A stretch of DNA of 12,703 bases from Hondaea fermentalgiana (taxonomy: Eukaryota; Sar; Bigyra; Thraustochytrida; Thraustochytriidae): contig NPFB01000023.1 of assembly GCA_014084085.1 (NCBI GenBank), positions 8,344-21,046 on the forward strand, given 5' to 3'. The notes beneath the pieces were generated by a model, which saw only the letters and a program-made list of their open reading frames with translations, searched no databases and had not been told where the DNA came from. Shown here in pieces: positions 1 through 7,495 of the stretch; positions within the stretch are counted from its first letter, which is position 1; each line of letters opens with the position of its first letter. The translations under genes were made by a program, and so were the position numbers.

Positions 1-214
1 CCGCCGTGCAGGGGAGACGGTTCCAGTGGCCGCAAGGGGAGCATACGGTGACGATCTCGCTGTTGCTGTTGGTGTAGGTGTATTCGACGAGGCCTTCTTC
101 GCAGGGTGTATCTCCGTTGCAGGGTTCCTGGTTGCGGGCTCCGCACTCGTCGTCAGCGTAGCTGGCGACAACGAGCGACGCCAGCACGGCAAGGATTGCC
201 GCTGCGCCTCGCAT
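1..214 (-). CDS. Secreted cysteine-rich protein, N-terminal part (C-terminus outside window)
   Basis: An open frame on the minus strand starts with ATG at 214-212 and runs without a stop to the left edge, giving 71 codons. The N-terminus is a classic signal peptide: Met-Arg, then a hydrophobic core of Ala/Ile/Leu/Val to about residue 17, then a small-residue site (ASYA) with likely cleavage after Ala20. The predicted mature part begins DDEC and has six cysteines in the visible stretch (24, 32, 38, 58, 61, 69), including a CSPC pair, plus an acidic and Asn/Ser/Thr-rich middle. This pattern suggests an extracellular or secretory-pathway, disulfide-bonded protein. I do not recognise the family. 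The start has A at -3 and lies directly behind an AAG-rich leader. The plus-strand frames over the same bases have no such features and look like shadows. Confidence 0.6.
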   Translation of the reverse strand, partial: MRGAAAILAVLASLVVASYADDECGARNQEPCNGDTPCEEGLVEYTYTNSNSEIVTVCSPCGHWNRLPCTA

Positions 215-251
215 CTTCTTTCTTCTTCTTCTTCTTCTTCTTCTTCTTCTT
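215..251. repeat. CTT/AAG trinucleotide microsatellite
   Basis: About twelve units of CTT on the plus strand, with one slipped position near 221. On the minus strand this is a purine-only GAA/AAG tract that would form the 5' leader immediately upstream of the ATG at 214. Such tracts vary in length by slippage and can influence transcription or translation. The translated poly-Ser, poly-Phe and poly-Lys runs in this tract are artefacts of the repeat. Confidence 0.95.
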
Positions 252-706
252 GTGTTGTTTGTGCTTGTGCTTGAGTTTGCTCTTCGGCGTTTTGGGTTTG
301 CTCGATCTCTGCTGTCCCTTTCGCGCGAGATCCTCCTCCCTCTCTCCCCCCTTTTCCCTCCCTTCATCAGCCCGTTTGTCCTGCATTAGCTGCGTTGTTC
401 CGCGACAGGTGTCCTGTCCTGGACACGTTCAAGGTGCCGTTCTCCCTTCTCTTTGCTCCCACTATTCACTGTCCCTGCTACACCGCGCAGAGAGACGCCC
501 CTCGCGCTTCCCCTCCTCGCCCCTCACATCCATCAAACAAGTTGCGCTCCCCTGGCCGGGACCTCGCGCGCGGCCCGTGTCCAGCGCCGCGGCCCGAGGC
601 CCGAGACGGGAACCCGCGCCCGCCCGGCGACCAGGGCGACCGGCCCTGGCGACTGTCTTCGGCCGGCGTCCGGGACGAGGACACGACGCCTCTCCTCGTT
701 GGTTTG

Positions 707-731
707 GGCTGGGCTGGGCTGGGCCGGGCTG
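707..731. repeat. GGGCT pentanucleotide run
   Basis: Five consecutive pentamers (four GGGCT with one GGGCC variant). This is a short G-run array that could form a G-quadruplex on the plus strand. It lies in the GC-rich spacer, and no function is visible. Confidence 0.85.
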
Positions 732-843
732 GTCACGCACATCTCTTCTCCTCGCTGCCTCAGAGGGAGCGTCGAGGTGCTCGGCCCAGGCGGGACGCCG
801 TGCCAGACGCGCGGACTCGAGGCCGGGGGAGAGCGCGAGGGCC

Positions 844-895
844 GCGCGAGTTGAAGCAGCGCGAGTTGAAGCAGCGCGAGTTGAAGCAGCGCGAG
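844..895. repeat. 15-bp tandem repeat, three perfect copies plus a partial fourth
   Basis: The unit GCGCGAGTTGAAGCA occurs three times without mismatch (844-888) and is followed by the first seven bases of a fourth copy. The period is a multiple of three, so open frames pass through it on both strands (for example repeated ALLQL on the minus strand). No flanking sequence shows that it is translated. Confidence 0.9.
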
Positions 896-2787
896 CATTG
901 CATTGCGCGAGGGCCGGGGTCCGTCGAGGACGAGCGACGACCCGCGGCCAGGGCCACCCACCCCGGCCACAGCCAGGCCAGGGCGGTGTGGGGGCGCGAT
1001 GATAAGAAGTACGGCAAACGAGTTCCGACGCGCGGACGCGGCCAGGCTGGGCTCGTAGGCGCCGAGCACTTCAGCCATGGTGGCAGTTTGGACGCCGCGG
1101 AGACGCGAGGCAGCGAGCGGGGCGGGGTGTGACTCTCTGTGCAAGAAGCACGAGTCCCGAGCCCGTGCGATTCGCGACTCGTGTCCTCTGGCTGGTGGCT
1201 GCCGTGGCGAGGAGAGATTAACGTCCCTGATGGGCAGATAAATGCTCGTTCAGATTGTCGCTTCTTCAGGATTGTTTGCGGCGACGGAGAAGAAAAGGAG
1301 AGAAGTTGGCGAACAGTCCGACGAGCTCCGCGTTGTGAGCGGTTGCAGCGAGATTCTTGTCCGAGACATCAATTGGTAAGCCAGCTCGTCTCGAACAACG
1401 CAGGTGAATCTCCGGGGCCTTTCGCACGTCCTCGGTTCTGCAGGAAAAAAATTGATGCCGCTGAATAAGGTTACTGCAGTCTTGTCGTGTTTGGAAAAAG
1501 ATAAGGTGTAGGAACCGCTGATGCATAGACCTTTGTCCACCAAATTCGCGGTCTTGAGGGGTGCATTGACAAGCACACGCGAAAGCGAAATAGGAGGAAG
1601 GGGTCGTCCGAAGTTTTGAGCATGCCGGCCTTGAGCCGACCTTGGGATTCCTTGTGCCCAATCGAGACGTCCCGCTCAAGCCCTCAAATCAAAGGTATTG
1701 TCAGTCACGGCCACGGCTGGCTGGCTGGCTGGCTTGATGCACACGGACGGGCCGCGTCACTGTGGCCATGCTGTGGGGACAAATATCCACTTCTGGTATA
1801 CCACACAAGTCCCGCATCATCTTCCGCAGCAAAAGTGGATGTACACCCCGAGTTGGCCCAGTCTCACAGTCAAGTCTCGAGCTGGACCGAGTTGACCGAT
1901 GCGAGGCGCAAGTCAACAGCAGGGCCATAATCAAGTTCGGCACAACGTTTAGGTCGGGCCAATGGTGACTCAGACGGCCAACCAAGTGGGCCAAATGAGC
2001 GAAGAGCATTGCACAGCAGGACGAACGGTTCCCACGTTGAGACGGGAGAACGCTTGTCATGTGTTGAAATAGGTAGGTAGGCAGGTAGCATGCGCTGGCA
2101 ACAGCTTGCGTGTCAACTACTTTGGTTTTTTTTTAGTCCTGATAGGAGACGAGGGAGTAGTGGACGATGACGAAGGAAACGGACTTTGCAAACACAGTAA
2201 GAGTGAAATCAAATGAAGCAGAAGTTTGGCTGTCTGGCTCATGAGACGAGCAACACACAAATAGCCAAATTACCCGTGAGTCAAGCCAAGTCTTGGTTTT
2301 GAGTGAAAAATCATGCGACGGTCACGCTCTAGCCCATCGTACGTTAGAATTTGCGCGGTGGACGTCTCATAGTTTGGAACGATCCTTCATGCTGACAGAT
2401 GCGGTGAATAGAGTGCTGTCCGTAGCAGGTCGCGGGCTGAGGACGTTGTTTCGTCGATCACCAATTTCCACCGGCGGGTAGTTTGATGAAAACGTCTTGC
2501 TTATGGCAATTTTGACGATATGATGCTGTTCGGTTCCTGAGCTTCTACAGCTACAAATTCAACAAGACTTCAAGCAAGCTTTTATTGGCCTTGAAATAGA
2601 AACGAAGGAATTGCTGTGTGCGTGTGCTAATTTCTATCCGTCGTTGGGCAAGGGAGCCCTAAATTTCATCACTCGCCTCAAATCAAGTGCCCCGGCCGCT
2701 TCGGAACCGCGACGCGTCGGTGCGAGAGAGAGACACGTATCTTGAACGAGTTGTCGTCGCGGGCCGCAGCGCACAGAGAGATCAACC

Positions 2788-4833
2788 ATGGCGGACGTAG
2801 CGGACAGCGCACCGGTGCGGCGCATCGTGCGGCCAGAGCACCTGAACGCGTTCCTCTCCTCGCCCACCTATGAGCGTCTGGAAACTTTCGTGGGCGAGAT
2901 GAACTCTGCGGCCCAGGGCGGCAAGCCGACGGTGGCCGCAACGTACGAGGGCGGCGACTCGGGAGTGCAGACGATGCTTGACCTGATCGAGCACGTGGAG
3001 CAAATGCTTGAGGAACACCCGCCCATTGCCCAGCAAGCCGCGCGCTTCGGCAACGCGGCGTTTCGGTCCTGGATGGAGGCCGTCGAAAAATCCAGCGTTG
3101 ACGATATGAGTGCTCTCAGCGAAGAGCACGCCATGGAGCTCGCTGGCTACTGGTGCGGGAGCTTTGGTAACGCGCGAAGGCTTGATTTCGGCACAGGCCA
3201 CGAGGCTAGCTTTTTGGTGTGGCTATTTGCGAGCCGCGAAGTGGGCGTCGTGAGCGATCTTGAAGGCCTCGTTCTCGCCGTCTTCCCCCGCTATCTGGAG
3301 CTCGTTTATGCCGTCCAGACCCTCTACCGGCTTGAGCCGGCTGGGTCGCATGGTGTGTGGTCACTCGACGACTTTCACATTTTGCCCTTTGTTTTTGGGT
3401 CGGCGCAGCTCTGTCCCAAGGAGAATGACCCCACAACGGCGGGAAGTCTGCTTGGCACGCGACCGCGGTCCTCGCGCGACCGCATGATGGTCGAGGACAT
3501 GGCCGGGTCAAGCATGTACATGCGCGCCATCAAGCGCATCACCGAGCTGAAAACGGGCCCTTTTGAAGAGCACTCGCCGCTGCTTACGGATATCGCGCAA
3601 TTGCCGAGTTGGAAAAAGGTCAACGCAGGCCTCATCGCCATGTTCAAAGGCGAAGTTCTTGCCAAATTTCCGGTTGCGCAGCATTTTCTCTTTGGCCCTC
3701 ACTTCCCATGTACGTGGGAGGTCGACAGCGCCGACCTGTCGGCGCTCGAGACGGAGTCGACCGCGACGGGGCGGCCCTCGGCCACGGGTGCAAGCGTCAT
3801 GTCTGGTGTGCCAAGCCCTTTTGAGGCAGCACTTCGCATGCCGGCAAATGGCGATGCTCTGACAAAGTACTTTGGCGTTTCGCGGCGCCCGATCGTAGGA
3901 CCTGGTCGAGGCCGCGCGCCTGTCCCAAGTTTTGGAGCAGGTGCTGGCGCATCAAATGATGCAACCGAGACGACCGCAGCGGTCGAGACTGCAGCCGTGG
4001 CGCACACGCTCTTGGACGACGAGCGCGGCGTGGAGGTTGCGGGTTTTCGTATCGAGACCAATAAAACACGCATCTCTGGAGAGAGTGAGCTCGACAGCAT
4101 TCGAGACGAGCACACGTTTGAAGGGCATTGTCTAGACTTTCCACTTCCGGAAATGCTCTTTGGTCTCAACATTGTTCGCTTCACTCACCTTGAAAGTGGC
4201 GTTTCGCTCGAATTCAACGCTGCCGACGCCCTGTGCGGATGCAAGATCGTCCGCGCAGAGGACGGCACACCGGACCGCACGCTGTTCAAGCTCCCCAATG
4301 CTGCTGACTGGGAAAATCGACAAACGCTCAATGGCGAAACCATCAAGTCTTGGCGTGATGACTTTGACTGGACTTTTACAACAAGGTACAAGGGCTCGCT
4401 CTCCGTACAAGATGAGCCACGGCCCCTGCCGTCTCCCGAGGACGGCGTGAAGATCGACTATCAGCTGCTGCGCAAGCGTGAACCGTTCTTGTATTTCGAG
4501 TCCGTGCCTCTGTTTGAAGACGATCTCTTTGACTTTGGCGAGAGTAAACTCTCGGTACGTGTGCGTGCCATGACGTCGTGCTTTTTTGCGCTTTCCCGCT
4601 TTTGGTTGCGCGTGGACAATCACTTTGTGCGTTGTTTCGACACGCGCGTCTTTTTCAAGTATGGCGCGGACCACATGGTCATCGAGCACACACGCAAGGA
4701 AATGTCAGCCAAGGAACTTGCGGACAAGGGATTTGGGGACATGCGCATTATGATGAATGAGGAGCGCGTAGAGAAGCTGCTGCGCGAGATCTCGCGCGAG
4801 ACCATCAAGATCCCGCTCACGGCCAGCGAGTAG
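2788..4833 (+). CDS. PTPA-TIP41: PTPA–TIP41 fusion protein, double regulator of protein phosphatase 2A
   Basis: A 681-residue single-exon ORF with start context AACCATGG. Residues about 10-305 are a phosphotyrosyl phosphatase activator (PTPA/Rrd) domain, with family signatures DFGTGHEA (133-140), RLEPAGSHGVWSLDDF (181-196), TELKTGPFEEHS (252-263), PSWKKVN (273-279) and KFPVAQHFLFG (293-303). Residues about 306-411 are a low-complexity Ala/Ser/Thr/Gly linker. Residues about 415-645 are a TIP41/TIPRL domain: LPEMLFG (453-459), EFNAADAL (475-482), DWTFTTRYKG (527-536), LFEDDL (575-580), SRFWLRVDN (603-611) and FDTR (617-620). Family knowledge: PTPA is a Mg-ATP-dependent chaperone that switches the PP2A catalytic subunit to its active state, and TIP41 binds that subunit and/or Tap42/alpha4 in TOR-linked signalling. 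They are usually separate proteins of about 320 and 270 residues, so both appear full length here. Likely cytosolic or nuclear, as no signal peptide or membrane segment is seen. Both domain calls are very secure; that one polypeptide does both jobs is inference. Confidence 0.95.
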   Translation: MADVADSAPVRRIVRPEHLNAFLSSPTYERLETFVGEMNSAAQGGKPTVAATYEGGDSGVQTMLDLIEHVEQMLEEHPPIAQQAARFGNAAFRSWMEAVEKSSVDDMSALSEEHAMELAGYWCGSFGNARRLDFGTGHEASFLVWLFASREVGVVSDLEGLVLAVFPRYLELVYAVQTLYRLEPAGSHGVWSLDDFHILPFVFGSAQLCPKENDPTTAGSLLGTRPRSSRDRMMVEDMAGSSMYMRAIKRITELKTGPFEEHSPLLTDIAQLPSWKKVNAGLIAMFKGEVLAKFPVAQHFLFGPHFPCTWEVDSADLSALETESTATGRPSATGASVMSGVPSPFEAALRMPANGDALTKYFGVSRRPIVGPGRGRAPVPSFGAGAGASNDATETTAAVETAAVAHTLLDDERGVEVAGFRIETNKTRISGESELDSIRDEHTFEGHCLDFPLPEMLFGLNIVRFTHLESGVSLEFNAADALCGCKIVRAEDGTPDRTLFKLPNAADWENRQTLNGETIKSWRDDFDWTFTTRYKGSLSVQDEPRPLPSPEDGVKIDYQLLRKREPFLYFESVPLFEDDLFDFGESKLSVRVRAMTSCFFALSRFWLRVDNHFVRCFDTRVFFKYGADHMVIEHTRKEMSAKELADKGFGDMRIMMNEERVEKLLREISRETIKIPLTASE

Positions 4834-5051
4834 AGAATGGGGAAAAGGAAAAAGGAAAGAATTTATATATATAAAAAGTGACTGCGAAGTGAAGTGAGAA
4901 CGAGTAGAAGAGAAATTTCTACTTGGAGGAGAACGCACGCGAAACAAGCATACTTCACGATGATGCAAAGAGCATCAATTTCGAAAAGCTTCTTGCAAGT
5001 ACGTGCGCAAAAGGTCGAAAGGGCCGTCGGCCGGTCGCACTTTTTTTTTCC
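4834..5051. other. Convergent intergenic region / shared 3' ends
   Basis: These 218 bp separate the stop codons of two convergent genes. Just after the first stop is an AT-rich patch (around 4860-4875, TATATATATAAAAAG) that could take part in 3'-end formation for the plus-strand transcript. A T-run at 5041-5049 reads as poly-A just after the minus-strand stop. No canonical AATAAA is seen in either direction. With so little space the two 3' UTRs probably overlap. Confidence 0.45.
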
Positions 5052-6220
5052 TTAGAGGCGCGAAGACGCAAGCACATTGGGCATGCGGTTGCGGATCGTG
5101 GACTCAGCTTCGCCAATAAAGTTGTCCATGAGCTCCTTCACGGTCGGAAGGTCGTCAATGAGGCCAATCACCTGGCCGGCTGTCCAGATGCCACCGTCGG
5201 CATCACCGTTGCGCTCCGCTTCGCGGCCGCGGGTGCCGGCAACAAGGTGCGCGATATCGCTAAAGTCAAGGTCCATGCCCTTTGCCTTTTGGATCTCGTC
5301 CACCTCGCTGGCCACCCTGTTCTTGAAGACGCGTGCCGTGTTGTGGAGAGCGCGGAACATGAGTACGGTGTCCGTCTCCTGGGCATCAACCATGCGCTGC
5401 TTGAAAGATTCCGGCCAGTTGCACTCTTTGGTGGCGCAAAAGCGCGTGCCCATGTTGACACCCTCGGCGCCGAGCGCAATGGCGGCAGCGAGCTGCTTGC
5501 CGTCACCAATGCCTCCACTTGCCACAAATGGGGCACGAAGCTTCTTGGCGGCCTTGGCCAAAAGTACAATGGCGCCAATGTCTTCCTCACCGGGACTGTT
5601 GTGTCACGCCACACGTTTTTTTTTATTCGAAATCGTTTCGTTAGTGGCGGAGGTCAGCGAGCGAGGCAAGCGAGGCAAATTGAGAGAGGGGTTGTAAAGA
5701 ACTGCGGAGGGGAGGGGAAAAGGAAAGAGGGGAAACGGAATATCAAGAGGCTGAGTCAAACGTACTGTCCGGCGCACTCAAAGGAGTCCATGGAGATGAT
5801 ATCGACGCCAATTCTCTCCGCACTGAGGGCATGGCGAATGGTGACACACTTGTGAATGCAAATGAGACCTGCGGCCTTGAACTTGCCAACCCACTTTTTG
5901 GGGTTGTTGCCAGCAGTTTCGACAATCTTGACGCCGCTCTCGATGATGGCGTCCGCGAATCCTTCGTAGTCAGGGGGGACCATGGCGGGCAGAATCGTGA
6001 GGTTGACGCCAAAAGGCTTGGAAGTCAGCTTGCGCACGCGTTCAATGTCGCGCCGGAGGTTCTCGGGCGTTTCGCTACGGAGCGCGGTCAGCATGCCGAG
6101 ACCACCTGCCTCCGAGACAGCCGCGCACAGTTCCACGGTGCCGACGCCCGTCATGCCTCCGCAGATCACCGGGTGCTCGATGCCGAGCAGCTCGGTCACG
6201 CGCGTGCGAAAGACTCCCAT
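5052..6220 (-). CDS. Nitronate monooxygenase / 2-nitropropane dioxygenase family FMN enzyme with peroxisomal signal
   Basis: Two exons, 6220-5766 and 5595-5052, join to 332 codons ending in TAA. The start ATGGGAGTC has context AAGAATGG and gives the usual N-terminus of the family. Visible signatures of this TIM-barrel flavoprotein family are CGGMTGVG (20-27), EAGGLGMLTA (37-46), GVNL (71-74), ECAGHPGEED (148-157, containing the catalytic-type His152), VASGGIGDG (176-184) and GVNMGTRF (197-204), the last two in the FMN-phosphate-binding region. Length matches the usual 310-360. The family oxidises alkyl nitronates; close relatives are NADH:quinone reductases or FabK-like enoyl reductases, and sequence alone does not choose between them. 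The last three residues are SRL, a good PTS1 signal, so a peroxisomal location is likely. It is convergent with the PTPA–TIP41 gene and has its own upstream region at 6221-6866. Family assignment is secure; exact substrate is not. Confidence 0.93.
5596..5765 (-). other. Spliceosomal intron, 170 nt, in the nitronate monooxygenase gene
   Basis: Donor GTACGT at 5765-5760 and acceptor ACACAACAG ending at 5596, with a T-poor but A/C-rich approach. It is phase 2. Joining the flanks makes CA+T, the His152 codon, and restores the family motif AGHPGEEDIGA exactly. Read through, the first exon would stop seven bases into the intron, so splicing is required for a full-length protein. Confidence 0.92.
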
Positions 6221-6467
6221 TCTTCTCGTTATCGTTGTTGCTCTTGTCTCTTTTGTTTATCTTTTGGTCTCGAGCGTTGTTCTGTTAACAGACCCGCCAA
6301 GAATCATGCGCTCGCGTCAGTATGCGTTGCGACTCTCAAATCCCCTTCTCCTCCTGATCATTAAAATATGATCAGGTTCGTCATCATGCGACAACCCCGC
6401 ATCCTCCGGCTCGCATCACGACCTTCTAGCTCAGCGCGCCAACGTGAAGTCGCTCCCCGCTCTCTCG

Positions 6468-6495
6468 CACGCGCGCACGCGCGCACGCGCGCACG
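6468..6495. repeat. CACGCG alternating purine–pyrimidine microsatellite
   Basis: A run of about 28 bases of strictly alternating C/G and A/C steps (GCACGCGCGCACGC type). Such alternation can adopt left-handed Z-DNA under torsional stress. It lies about 250 bp upstream of the minus-strand enzyme gene, so an influence on that promoter is possible but only inferred. Confidence 0.9.
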
Positions 6496-6500
6496 CCCGT

Positions 6501-6533
6501 CGCTCGCCTCGCCTCGCCTCGCCTCGCCTCGCC
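6501..6533. repeat. CTCGC pentanucleotide microsatellite
   Basis: About six tandem CTCGC/GCCTC units forming a polarised pyrimidine/GC tract next to the CACGCG run. No gene is supported across it; the Arg/Ala/Ser translations come from the repeat itself. Confidence 0.9.
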
Positions 6534-6630
6534 AGGCCCTCCGCGCGGGATCCTGAGCACGCGAAAGTCGCGTCCGCCCACACGACGTATGTGCCTTCCA
6601 TCCCGGGCCTCGCTCCCCGCGCGTCGCCGC

Positions 6631-6657
6631 GCCCTCGCCCTCGCCCTCGCCCTCGCC
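6631..6657. repeat. GCCCTC hexanucleotide microsatellite
   Basis: Four tandem GCCCTC units and a partial unit. It is the third simple repeat within 200 bp and marks this spacer as slippage-prone, unconstrained DNA. Confidence 0.9.
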
Positions 6658-7270
6658 GCGCCGCTCGCGCCCGCGCAGGCCGCGGGTGGCGGCGCCTGGA
6701 CCCGACCTACCTTTCGGGTTTGCTCGCTGGGATTCTGCCTGCCTGCTCAAATTTTAAGCCTCGGCTTGGCCAGGCTTGGATTCCTGCTCCGCGCATAGTC
6801 GCGGTTAGGTCAGGGGAGGGAGGAGGGAGGCCATGTCCGCCGCCGCGCTCCTGGGACGAAGGCTAGCTATATCTGGATAGAGAGCGAGCTAGGGACGCAG
6901 CTGGGCCACGGCTTGGACGGACGGGCGGACGGACGCAAGGCGCGCGGGCGGCCGGCGGGAGATTCCGCAGACGAAGGAGGAGGGGAAGAGGCGGACGTCA
7001 GGCTCGAGATGGACGGCACGATTTGTGGGCGCAAGGTGGCGCGGATGTGACGCGTGCGCTTGTTTGGATGCCTAGAAGAGGCATTGCCGGGAGGGTTGAC
7101 GATGCGGGGTAGAAGCTGCAAAAAAGTGCTGTTCCCGGTCAGCTTTTGCAGGAGCCGTTTGCGTTGTAAGCGCTGCGTCTCCAGGAGCAATTGAAGCGAC
7201 CTCGCTGTAGAAGTCGCGCAGGAGCGAAACCACCTGGGATTTTGAGCCGGAAAGCCTGGTCTGACTTTTT

Positions 7271-7495
7271 CTAGGCGGCCTTGAGCAAGTAGTTGGCCGC
7301 AGCCACGTTTGCTTGTACGCTTTCCTGGACCTTTTCTACCTCCACGGAGAAGTCTTCTCCACTCGACCCTCGCTCCCGCCTCTACTCGCCGATACTGCAT
7401 GCGCAGTACAACCTCACTTGCATTTTCTTAAAGCGATCCTGGAACTTTTGAACCTCGATCAGCAAGCTTTTCCGCGCTGGAATACACCATGATTC
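7271..7495 (-). pseudogene. Possible relic of a VQ-type heptad-repeat coding region
   Basis: One minus-strand frame is open from 7495 to a TAG at 7273-7271, apart from a single in-frame TAG at 7384-7382. Before the internal stop it reads LLIEVQKFQDRFKKMQVRL; after it, VEVEKVQESVQANVAAANYL. Both stretches are amphipathic and resemble the C-terminal repeat of the neighbouring 219-residue protein (INKVQDEVQQVARIIK and VDRVQTEVQKVARIIK). At DNA level the shared piece on the plus strand is TCCTGGA(A/C)CTTTT or TCCTGGACTTTGTT. I read it as a decayed paralogous fragment. A spliced gene with an intron hiding the stop is possible, but I found no convincing splice pair. No start codon in frame is supported. 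Confidence 0.3.

Larger units (their letters stand above)
252..2787. other. Gene-poor spacer with low-complexity DNA
   Basis: I find no recognisable gene in these 2.5 kb. From 252 to about 1130 the DNA is strongly GC-rich, so many long frames are open on both strands by chance; their translations are Arg/Pro/Ala-rich and match no family I know. The part from 1130 to 2787 is less GC-rich and has only short, uncharacterised frames. Visible structure is limited to simple repeats: GGGCT near 707, a 15-bp tandem repeat near 844, GGCT near 1718 and GTAG near 2070. The last 100 bases are probably promoter and 5' leader of the gene at 2788. One minus-strand ATG at 1078 has a textbook Kozak context and is discussed in the findings. 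Confidence 0.6.
6221..7270. other. GC-rich simple-repeat spacer, including the upstream region of the nitronate monooxygenase gene
   Basis: The first 130 bases next to the ATG at 6220 have T-rich plus-strand sequence, that is, an A-rich leader for the minus-strand gene. Beyond that lie three microsatellites (listed separately) and very GC-rich DNA in which frames on both strands stay open by chance. A GGAC-type run occurs near 6915-6936. From about 6867 to 7270 a long minus frame is open (about 177 codons), but its translation is Arg/Ser/Pro-rich. One stretch near 7140-7210 is Leu/Gln-rich, and a competing frame reads VVSLLRDFYSEVASIAP, so the area may contain decayed coding DNA related to the relic at 7271. 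I see no supportable gene. Confidence 0.5.

Noticed and set aside
106..1132. Two long plus-strand frames (about 298 and 245 codons) in the left spacer
   Set aside because: Their translations are Arg/Pro/Ser-rich, run through microsatellites, and overlap the signal-peptide gene on the other strand; GC-rich DNA keeps such frames open by chance.
3206..4689. Several minus-strand frames inside the PTPA–TIP41 gene, up to 185 codons
   Set aside because: They are antisense shadows of a securely assigned gene and show no domains.
4923..5855. Plus-strand open frame of about 310 codons across the convergent enzyme gene
   Set aside because: It is antisense to a clearly conserved flavoenzyme, its own translation has no recognisable domain, and its length follows from codon bias on the other strand.
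5052..6220. Two separate genes instead of one spliced enzyme gene
   Set aside because: The donor and acceptor join in phase and rebuild the family motif AGHPGEED exactly, so a single two-exon gene is far more likely.
6424..6440. TCTAGCTCAG, resembling a tRNA D-arm
   Set aside because: No matching acceptor stem, anticodon arm or GGTTCGAATCC-type T-arm follows at the right distance.
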